Assembly (NCBI GenBank): GCA_039908535.1 | Contig: JAMOAW010000069.1 | Location: 1-14,726 of the forward strand | Length of the DNA: 14,726 bases | Direction: 5' to 3' | Origin: JAMOAW01 sp039908535 | GTDB taxonomy: Bacteria; Pseudomonadota; Magnetococcia; Magnetococcales; JADFZT01 | Shown here: positions 6,677 to 13,800 of the stretch, piece after piece | Layout: each line of letters opens with the position of its first letter | How positions within the stretch are numbered: position 1 is the stretch's first letter | Program-made: the position numbers and the translations under genes | Notes under the pieces: model-generated | What the model was told of the DNA's origin: nothing | The model's database searches: none | The model's input: the letters and a program-made list of their open reading frames with translations, nothing else

Positions 6677-7654
6677 CTATGCTTCCAGTGCCAACTCTCT
6701 TCCTTCGGGAGATTGTAGGAAGAAGAGACGCATTTTTTCTAAAGCCCGTTTTTCCAATTGACGTACCCGCTCCCGACTGACCGCAAGTGTTGTACCAATG
6801 GCCTCCAGAGTTTTGGGTTGGGGGAGTAAATAGCGTTCGGTGATGACTTGACGCTCTCTAGGATCTAAGGTTTGCATCCCTTGGCGAATCAGGGTCGTGC
6901 CTAGGCGTTGTTGCTGCATGGAAATAGCGGCAACCTCTTGGTTGGGGCGGTCGTCGGGAATTTGGTGGATTAAATCGCCCCCATCTTCGACCAACTCCTG
7001 ATTCAACGAAGAGTCAAAGCCGTTCATGCGGCTGTCCATTTCTAAAATATTTTTACGATTGGTGCCAAATTTTAACGCCAACTCGTCTGCCTCCTCGGAG
7101 GTTAAGGGGGCAAGGCTGCTTTTGGATTGACGTAATTTAAAAAATAATTGTCTTTTGATCTGCGTCGTGGCAATTTTCACCATCCGCCATGAATTTAAAA
7201 TAAATTCGTGTATGGCCGCCCGAATCCACCAAACGGCATACGTGGATAAACGCACCCCACGTTCGGGATCAAAACGTTTGACCGCATGCATCAATCCAAT
7301 GGTTCCCTCTTGAATTAAATCCTGTAAATTTAAATGATATCCCTGATAATCCCTCGCTATTTTAAAAACTAAACGCAAATGGCTGGCCACCAGTTTATGG
7401 GCCGCTTTGACATCGTTATGGTCACGAAGACGCGCCGCCAGTTGTAACTCTTCTTCGGCAGTTAAAATGGGAGCGTGCAGGGCTTGTTGCAAAAAATGCC
7501 ATAACCCGTGTTGCGGATCGGTCTCGGATAGTTCAAAAGAACGATCAATTACAGAAGGAAGCATGGTCATGAGGGTATCCATAGGATTGAGAGCTGAAAA
7601 ACGGCTAGATGCGTATGAAGACAATGAGAAAACCTTGATATAGGATTGCGACAT
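6677..7654 (-). CDS. rpoH: RNA polymerase sigma factor RpoH (sigma-32, heat-shock type)
   Basis: This 325-residue sigma-70 family factor directs RNA polymerase to heat-shock promoters. Region 1.2/2 is seen as LTAEEELQLAARLRDHND and SHLRLVFKIARDYQGY, with core-binding DLIQEGTIGLMHAVKRFD at 112-129 and the -10 contact region STYAVWWIRAAIHEFIL. The diagnostic RpoH box is KRQLFFKLR at 167-175 (QRKLFFNLR in E. coli), which separates it from RpoD and RpoS. Region 4.2, TLEAIGTTLAVSRERVRQLEKRALEKMR, is at 282-309. The N-terminus is some 40 residues longer than in E. coli RpoH (284 residues), and ATG 7654 has no clear ribosome site, only a GGGT in an A/T-rich leader. The in-frame ATG at 7582 is no better, so the start is uncertain. 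It lies downstream of rsmA on the same strand, but a hairpin repeat separates them. Confidence 0.93.
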   Translation of the reverse strand: MSQSYIKVFSLSSYASSRFSALNPMDTLMTMLPSVIDRSFELSETDPQHGLWHFLQQALHAPILTAEEELQLAARLRDHNDVKAAHKLVASHLRLVFKIARDYQGYHLNLQDLIQEGTIGLMHAVKRFDPERGVRLSTYAVWWIRAAIHEFILNSWRMVKIATTQIKRQLFFKLRQSKSSLAPLTSEEADELALKFGTNRKNILEMDSRMNGFDSSLNQELVEDGGDLIHQIPDDRPNQEVAAISMQQQRLGTTLIRQGMQTLDPRERQVITERYLLPQPKTLEAIGTTLAVSRERVRQLEKRALEKMRLFFLQSPEGRELALEA

Positions 7655-7703
7655 TTATAAAAAATTTTACCCTTTTTATCTGTTTTGTTTTTTTATTGCA
7701 AGT

Positions 7704-7826
7704 GAACATGATGCCCTGCGGGCAAAAAATCAAAATCAAAGGCAAAACCTTGGGGGATGAATCTCCCAAACCCCCTCTTTTTTTTAATGAGATTGGAGGG
7801 CGGTTCTGTGTACCTCAAGGTTTTTA
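7704..7826 (+). repeat. Dispersed hairpin repeat, copy 3 (123 bp)
   Basis: It opens with the same GAACATGATGCCCTGCGGGC as copy 1 and stays nearly identical through CCCCCTCTTTTTTTTAA. It then lacks ~26 bases of the purine-rich arm and resumes at GATTGGAGGGCGGTTCTGTG. The right stem arm is degraded to CCTCAAGGT, against CCCCCAAGGT in copy 1. Its last three bases are the TAA stop of rsmA read on the minus strand. On that strand ACCTTGAGG...CCCCCAAGGT is followed by TTTTGCCTTTGATTTTGATTTTTT, so it may act as the rsmA terminator. Confidence 0.88.
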
Positions 7827-8678
7827 TGGAGGGTATTGCGTAAAATTTTCCCACATCTCAGGCTGTGCTTCCTTGCTGAGTCGGGCAAATTCAATAATAT
7901 CAAGGGTTTCTCCTCGGCGCATGGGATCGATGTCGGCACGAACCAGCCAGGCATCGCTGTTGTCGTCCAATATTTTTAAGGCGTTGCGTAACATTTTGCG
8001 TCGTTGTCCAAAAGCCGCCCGGACAATGCGGGTAAATAAATGAGGATTCTCCACGGGCACCAATGGCTCTGTGCGCATGGTCAGGCCAACCACCGCCGAG
8101 TTGACTTTGGGCACAGGATAAAAAGATTCGGGGGGGACATCCAAAAGAATAGAGGTCTCGGCCCAGAGACGACATTGCACCGTTAACGCCCCATACTCTT
8201 TGCAATTGGGTGGTGCGCAGAGGCGATCGGCAACCTCTTTTTGAAACATGAGCGTCATGCTGTGAATGGCTTGGCGTTGTTCCAATAAAAGCAATAAAAT
8301 TGGTGTGCTGATTTGATAGGGTAGATTGGCGACAATGTGCAACGGCCCGCCCAGTTGTTCGGCTAAATCAAGATAATTTATCCGTAACGCATCGGCGTTT
8401 AACAGGTGCAATCTTCCCATGCCAGCGGTTTGTCCCTGAAGAATAGGCAACAAAAAGGCATCTTGTTCAATGGCCCAAAGCGTACCAACTTTTTGCAAAA
8501 GCAGTCCAGTCAAAGAGCCAATGCCTGGACCAATTTCGACCACCCGATCGTCACAACCCACCCCAGAAAGCCCGACAATTTGTTCGGCTATCTTGGTGTC
8601 GGTTAAAAAATTTTGACTAAAGCCTTTTTTGGGAATTAAACCATGAGAGCGCAATAGTTGACGTACTGAAATGGACAT
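7824..8678 (-). CDS. rsmA: 16S rRNA (adenine1518/1519-N6) dimethyltransferase RsmA (KsgA)
   Basis: RsmA transfers four methyl groups from S-adenosylmethionine to two adjacent adenines near the 3' end of 16S rRNA, late in 30S assembly. The 284-residue length is normal. Visible motifs are K.GFSQNFL (18-25), SAM-binding VVEIGPGIG (46-54), acidic AIEQD after strand 2 (69-73), NADAL (94-98), catalytic NLPY (118-121), FYPVPKVNS (186-194) and RRKMLRNAL (226-234). An AAGGAG at 8682-8687 sits only 3 bases before ATG 8678, which is short, but the N-terminus fits the family. It is divergent from the LRV gene and upstream of rpoH. Its stop codon overlaps the end of repeat copy 3. Confidence 0.97.
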   Translation of the reverse strand: MSISVRQLLRSHGLIPKKGFSQNFLTDTKIAEQIVGLSGVGCDDRVVEIGPGIGSLTGLLLQKVGTLWAIEQDAFLLPILQGQTAGMGRLHLLNADALRINYLDLAEQLGGPLHIVANLPYQISTPILLLLLEQRQAIHSMTLMFQKEVADRLCAPPNCKEYGALTVQCRLWAETSILLDVPPESFYPVPKVNSAVVGLTMRTEPLVPVENPHLFTRIVRAAFGQRRKMLRNALKILDDNSDAWLVRADIDPMRRGETLDIIEFARLSKEAQPEMWENFTQYPP

Positions 8679-8772
8679 ATTCTCCTTGGGTGGCCTTTTA
8701 GATTAAGATGAATGTTTGACCTGTAAGAGAGAGTTTAAAGCCTTTTGTACGGCATTCGTCAAGTTTTTTTAA

Positions 8773-8781
8773 TGTTATAAT
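8773..8781 (+). promoter_or_regulatory. Extended -10 promoter for the LRV-repeat gene
   Basis: TGTTATAAT at 8773-8781 is a perfect extended -10 (TG, one base, TATAAT). The -35 position (~8753-8758, CATTCG) does not match consensus, as is common with extended -10 promoters. Transcription would start near 8788, leaving a leader of about 110 bases before ATG 8901. Confidence 0.55.
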
Positions 8782-8900
8782 AGAAAAAACAATGAATAAA
8801 AAAATGTAGATGTTGTCATAATGGCTTTGCACTCTGAATTAAAATGGTTTAAATTTTTTATTTTGATCATCCATGGCTTCATTTGATAAGGATTAAAAAT

Positions 8901-10013
8901 ATGCCTATCATTCAACCCACTTCGGCCTCAGATTGCGTTGCATTTATCGCTAATAATCGCGCTGATATCGAAAATGGTACCTATGATATTAAAATTAAGC
9001 CAGAGTGGATCCAGCAGTTGCCACAGGAGCTTTTGATGCTTCTGTTAAAACGATGCGATTCTAGTAAAATTGTCATCGCCAATGTTATTCAATCCTCTGA
9101 ACAACTCGGTGGCGTTCTGGCCCGACTCGCCGAAGACGATACCGCCAAGGTGCGTGAGGCGGTGGCCAGTAATGTGCATACTCCGGCTGAAATATTGATA
9201 CAATTGGCTGAAGATATCTCCGAAGATGTCCGTCTGGCCCTGGCCAAAAATCCTTCTATTCCGGTCACGTTGTTAGACCAACTCTCGCAAGATAAGGATT
9301 TTCGGATTCGGATCACGATTGCTCACAATCCAAACATCTCTATTTCTTTATTAAACCGACTCTCTTGTGATCGAGCCGATACGGTGCGCAATGAAATTTC
9401 TAAAATTGCTCAAGATCCACGTACCTCACTCCCTATACTAGAAAAGCTTGCTAAAAATTGTCAGTCCATCATTCGTGAGGAGGTGGCGCGTAATTCCAGC
9501 ACGCCTCGTGTTATTTTGGATACCTTGGAGCGTGACGAAAATACCCAGGTACGCCATTCCGTCAATAAAGCTTGGCTGCGCATTGCACAAGACAGAAAAA
9601 CACCCCCAGAAGAGCTGGAAAAATTGGCCAAATTGCCAAATACCCTTCTGCGGGCCGCTGTGGCCAAAAATCCAAAATCCCCCGTCCCCCTTTTGGAAAA
9701 ACTGCTATCAGACCCCTCTTCAGAGGTTCGGGTGGCTTTAACAAAAAATCCAACCCTGCCTAAAGCCAGTTTGCTCAAATTGGCCCAGGATGAGGCTGTG
9801 GCTGTGCGATGTGCTATTGCCGAAAACCAAGAGACCCCAGAAGAGATCCTGGCCATGTTATGTCAGGATAAAGCACCTTCAGTGCTTTTGTCGTTAACCA
9901 GTAACATGAGCGAACAAAATCGGCGCAAAAATAATAATCTGTGCGCCAATTGTGGGGCTAAATTAAAATTAGGCCGTCTGTTGGGGGATAAATGCTTCTC
10001 TTGTCGGTTTTAA
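8901..10013 (+). CDS. LRV (leucine-rich repeat variant) protein with C-terminal CxxC-x13-CxxC knuckle
   Basis: The start is set at ATG 8901, because AAGGAT (8888-8893) is well spaced from it. An in-frame TTG at 8883 would lengthen the frame by six residues but has no ribosome site. The product is 370 residues. After an N-terminal ~70-residue domain come about ten helical repeats of ~24 residues with the pattern LxxLAxDxxxxVRxxVAxNPxxPxxL, the LRV pattern first described in an Azotobacter iron-sulfur protein. Two repeats carry small KIAQDPRTS / RIAQDRKTP insertions. The C-terminus has four cysteines, C348, C351, C365 and C368, in NLCANCGAKLK and KCFSCRF, consistent with a zinc ribbon or rubredoxin-like knuckle. 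LRV and HEAT-like scaffolds usually bind other proteins. No catalytic motif is seen and the partner is unknown. It converges on the OmpA-like gene with 13 bases between stop codons. Confidence 0.85.
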   Translation: MPIIQPTSASDCVAFIANNRADIENGTYDIKIKPEWIQQLPQELLMLLLKRCDSSKIVIANVIQSSEQLGGVLARLAEDDTAKVREAVASNVHTPAEILIQLAEDISEDVRLALAKNPSIPVTLLDQLSQDKDFRIRITIAHNPNISISLLNRLSCDRADTVRNEISKIAQDPRTSLPILEKLAKNCQSIIREEVARNSSTPRVILDTLERDENTQVRHSVNKAWLRIAQDRKTPPEELEKLAKLPNTLLRAAVAKNPKSPVPLLEKLLSDPSSEVRVALTKNPTLPKASLLKLAQDEAVAVRCAIAENQETPEEILAMLCQDKAPSVLLSLTSNMSEQNRRKNNNLCANCGAKLKLGRLLGDKCFSCRF

Positions 10014-10026
10014 AGGGGAGAAGAGG

Positions 10027-10872
10027 TCAGGAGGCTGGCACTTCATCAAAGATAAACCGCAATTGGACCCGCCGTGGGGGCAATTTGTTGGTTGATAATC
10101 CCGCATAACTGCCCAATCGAAACAATGAGTCCCCATCTAACCCGCGCAGAGCCGCCAAACGGGGTTGATGTCGTAATAAGATCATCCAAAGCCCATAGGC
10201 CCGTTTTTGTGCCAAAGACCAATTGGCCCGAAAACGTGGCGTTCCTACCACCGCCTCTACCGAATGGCCTTCAAGAACAATGGCCGCCAATTGATCTTTG
10301 CTTCCAGCCAACCATTCACACCCTGGACCATTTTTCAAACTTGCTTGGTCATCGGTGTTGATAAAGCAGGATAATTGTTGCGCTAATATAGCAGAAAATT
10401 TCTCTAACCCTGCGCGTTGCTTGGGGAAAAAATCAAACGAACGATTTTGAAATTCCATGAATTCCGGTAAATAAACCGCTCCCGTTTGAGGATCGGTCCA
10501 GGTGACAATTCCAATGTTTTCCAAGGCTTGGCGAAGATGGTTCAAAAAGTCCACATTGGGATGACCAATGAGGCGGTTTTGCATCGGTATGGGTGGAGAT
10601 TCAGTAAAAGAGCGGGGAAGCTCCATGGGGGGGGCAGATAGGGGAGGGGGGGCTAGGGCAAAGGGTTTGATTTGTCCTAAAAGAATAATAGAGTTTTCTG
10701 GGGAGGTCGACGTAGAGGAATAGGCTACCGGTGGGGTTCTCTTTTCTCCAAAACTTGGGGGCCCAGATAACCCCAATCCCCAAAAAAATAGATGCAAAAC
10801 CAGCAATAAAAAACTGGCAAGGCCGAGTAAAACGATCCATAGAGGGGAATCAAGCTTAATATCACGTATCAT
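10027..10872 (-). CDS. Single-pass inner-membrane protein with OmpA/MotB-like domain (ZorB-like architecture)
   Basis: This 281-residue protein has a short cytoplasmic start, one membrane helix at ~11-34 (WIVLLGLASFLLLVLHLFFWGLGL), a proline-rich periplasmic linker (~36-105) and an OmpA-like C-terminal domain (~140-278). OmpA landmarks are YLPEFMEFQNRSFDF, VLEGHS with E201 and H203, NWSLAQKRA (217-225) and RRVQLRF near the end. Such domains bind peptidoglycan. C169 and C185 could form a disulfide. The order, just after a giant coiled-coil gene, matches ZorA-ZorB and MotA-MotB type pairs. The aspartate that carries protons in MotB/ZorB helices is absent, with no acidic residue between 9 and 40. 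ATG 10872 is 12 bases past the stop of the giant gene and its ribosome site is weak, so translational coupling is likely. Confidence 0.85.
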   Translation of the reverse strand: MIRDIKLDSPLWIVLLGLASFLLLVLHLFFWGLGLSGPPSFGEKRTPPVAYSSTSTSPENSIILLGQIKPFALAPPPLSAPPMELPRSFTESPPIPMQNRLIGHPNVDFLNHLRQALENIGIVTWTDPQTGAVYLPEFMEFQNRSFDFFPKQRAGLEKFSAILAQQLSCFINTDDQASLKNGPGCEWLAGSKDQLAAIVLEGHSVEAVVGTPRFRANWSLAQKRAYGLWMILLRHQPRLAALRGLDGDSLFRLGSYAGLSTNKLPPRRVQLRFIFDEVPAS

Positions 10873-10884
10873 TTTTTAGCGACT

Positions 10885-13800
10885 TTATCCATTGTCTCCA
10901 CTGCTGGGTTTTTTCCCAGAGGTGGAAAATTTACCAAAGAGACCTTCACTGGTTTTTACAACCTGCTCCTTTTGTTTGTTATTCAAAAAGGAGTCAAATA
11001 ACTGCGTTTTTTTTGCATCTTGTGGTACGGCGACCACGGGCTTTTCTGCGGATGATTGGCTAAATTTTGTGGGCTTGTCTAAACTGGTCTCGGTATGAAA
11101 TACCCTTTGTCCCAGAGTTCCCCAAGAGTCACTCTCCCCATTGCCACTCTTTTTTGCGTTTGGCGCAGAAGAGGGGGCTGAAGAAGAGAGTGGGACTTGT
11201 TTGGGCGTCTGTTTGGCTTCAAATTGTAAACGTCCAATCCGATCCCGTAGGGAGTTACCTATGAAGGCCATGCCCGTTTGTATTGTGCTGGAAGGGGTAG
11301 ACGACTCATCTGGGCGTTCGGCTTTGGGCGGCGACGCAAGAGTGGGGTGCACTTGTGCAGGGGTCACATTTGTCGCAGGTGTCTCGTTTGATTTTTGACT
11401 TGAAAGAAATGAGGAGAAAAAGCCTTGCGTTGCTCCCCGCTTTGGCTTCAGAGAAGGGGTCGGGGGAGGGGTAGGTTTGATTGTGCGTGGGGAAACCTGT
11501 TGCGTGGTTTGCAATTCCCGCCGGGCCTTGGCAAAATTTACCAAAAGATCTTCCACATAACTGCGTAATGAATTGGCTGCTTTCATAAAGCCTTTGTCCA
11601 ATTCCATAATTTTAGGGGCATCCCCTTGATAGGCGTTCATCATTTCATCGCTGCGTTCGCCTATTTCCTTTAATAAAATCACCACGTTGGGATCCGATAT
11701 AGGCATTCCGCCTTGCAATTTACCGATGAGATTTTCAAGAACCAACGTCAAGGCCATGGCATGGTCGCCAAATTGGTCATAAATATAATGGTGCATACTT
11801 TTGAGCAATTCCAAAAGGGTGGCTCCGTCAATGCCTTTGCCCAAGGCTCCCATCTGCACCAAAATATCCTGCCAACTGCTGACTCCTATTCCATCATTGG
11901 GCTTTTTTTCTATCAATAGGTTGGTCGCAGCAGCCCCATTGGAGGCCATTTTGAAGGGGGGTTGTACGCCTGTTTTGACGGCATTGGACGACAGTCGCCC
12001 AAGCGGTGCGGTTCGTTTTTCTTCGGCTTCTTTTAATTTTTCTTCGATTAACGCCCCCCATTGGAGGGTCTCCTGTTGTTGTTTTTTTATGGCCTCTTGC
12101 TGTTCAGCCTCTCGTCGGGCGGCTCTTTGTTGGGCGATTTGCATCTGGGCGGCTTGGCTACGGGCCATCTCTTGGCGGGCTAGGGCCTCCAGGCGTTCGG
12201 CCTCTTGACGCGCCCCTTTTAATTTGGCATTGGCCTCTTTGCGGGCCAGGGCCTCTTGACGGGTTGCCTCAATCAATTTGTTTTTTTCTTGGGTGGCTTT
12301 GAGACGCGCCATCTCTTCTTTGGAGGCCTCTTCTAGCCGTTGTGTCTCTTGTCGTACCGCTGCGAGCCGTCTCTCTGCTTCTTTGCGCGCGGCCTCTTGG
12401 CGGGCCACCATTTGCGTTTGCTCCATGTGGGCCAATTTTTCCTGCCGGGCGATTTCTTGCCGGAGGGCCTCTTGGCGAATGGTCTCCTGGCGGGTCGCCT
12501 CTTGGCGAATGGCCTCTTGGCGAATGGTCTCTTGGCGAATGGTCTCTTGGCGGGTGGCGGCTTCTAAACGGGCGGTCTCTTGGCGGACCGCGTCCAAGCG
12601 CGTTGCTGCCTCTTGGCGCACGCTCTCCAACCGGGTTTCGGTCTTTTGGTTTTGTATCTCTTGTTTGGCGGCGATTCCTGATACCGCCGATTGCATCTTC
12701 TCTTCCAGGGTGTGGCCTAAACGTTGCGCCTCTTGTTGTATGGCTTGAAGGAGGGGCTTTTGGGAAAGATCGTCTGGAATTTTATCGATCAGCATCGACA
12801 ACGCCGAATGGATCACCTTTTCTAAAGCGGTTACAAGACGATCTCCCTCGGCTTTGATGACTGGGAGCATATGTTGCAGCGTGACCTGTTGGCGTAGTTG
12901 TTCTGCCAAGCCTGCAAATTCTTGGTGAATCAGGCTGCTGTGTTGACCAAAGCGACTCTCTAAGGTGGCAGGCCATTGCTCCAGGAGTTGTTGAAGAGCC
13001 TGTTTGTTCTCTCCTAATTGGGCAAAGATTGCTTCGGATTGGTTGCGGAAGGCGGCCACCATTTGGGCTTGGAGGGGTTCTTGATGAACCGATTGTTGTA
13101 TTTTGTTGACCTCTTGGGTGATATGCCGCAATACCGGTTGAAAATCTACATGGCTTTGTAGCGTCATTCCCAATTCGTGAATGCCGGTCTCGACAATGTT
13201 TTGCATGGTTTGTGAGGTGGGGTGCTGTTGTAATTGTTCTGCAAGTTGGATCAAGCGGGAGTGAATGCGTTCTCCTTCGGTTGTAAACCACCCCTCTGCT
13301 CCTACCCGTTGAACCACCCGTTCCATCTCGGCACGCACGGCAGAAACCAGACCAGAGAGATTCATTTGCCGTCCCAATTCCAAAGCCAAGCGGCGGCTAA
13401 CCGTTTCAATCATGTTGGTCAGTATGTCAGAGGCAGGTTGAAAATCGGCTAATTTATCCGTAATTTGCCGCGCAATTGTGCGCATTTCTGTCTGTAAAAC
13501 CGTCAAGAAAGGTTTAAAATCCAAAGTTTCAACCAAACGATAGATCTCTTGCTGGGCCTGTTTTTGGGCCGCTAATACCGATTCTTGATGGACGACTTGT
13601 TGTTGCAAGGCGTTTAAGACCGGATCCAGGCTAAAGCGTCCGCCAATTTCATCGGCAAATCGGCGACTTTCGGCTTGAATTGCGCCAATGATTGGGGTCA
13701 AATCGACCTGCTGCTCTACGCGATCTAAGGCAGTGGACAAAGCCGATTGCAACTGTTGGGTTTGACTGGCAGAAAGCCGCGCCCCTTCGCTTTGCACCGT

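Noticed and set aside
7696..8043. A 115-codon plus-strand frame starting inside repeat copy 3
   Set aside because: It begins in the dispersed repeat, where the same MMPCGQKIKIKGK reading is also open in copy 1, and then runs antisense through rsmA. It has no ribosome site or recognisable domain, so it is a repeat-derived false gene.
8821..8886. A 21-residue leader peptide (MALHSELKWFKFFILIIHGFI) upstream of the LRV gene
   Set aside because: It has no ribosome site and no sign of attenuation such as repeated regulatory codons or a following terminator. It is open probably by chance in AT-rich leader sequence.
8883..8900. TTG start for the LRV protein, six residues upstream
   Set aside because: ATG 8901 has AAGGAT at a good distance, while the TTG has no ribosome site before it.
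12439..12558. Possible CRISPR array because of short regular repeats
   Set aside because: The 15-base units abut with no spacers and lie in frame inside a coding region.
12006..12857. Long plus-strand frames (W/S/R-rich) opposite the giant coiled-coil gene
   Set aside because: They mirror the RQE repeat on the other strand (repeated SWRMVSWR or LLANGL) and result from the compositional bias of the 15-base repeat.
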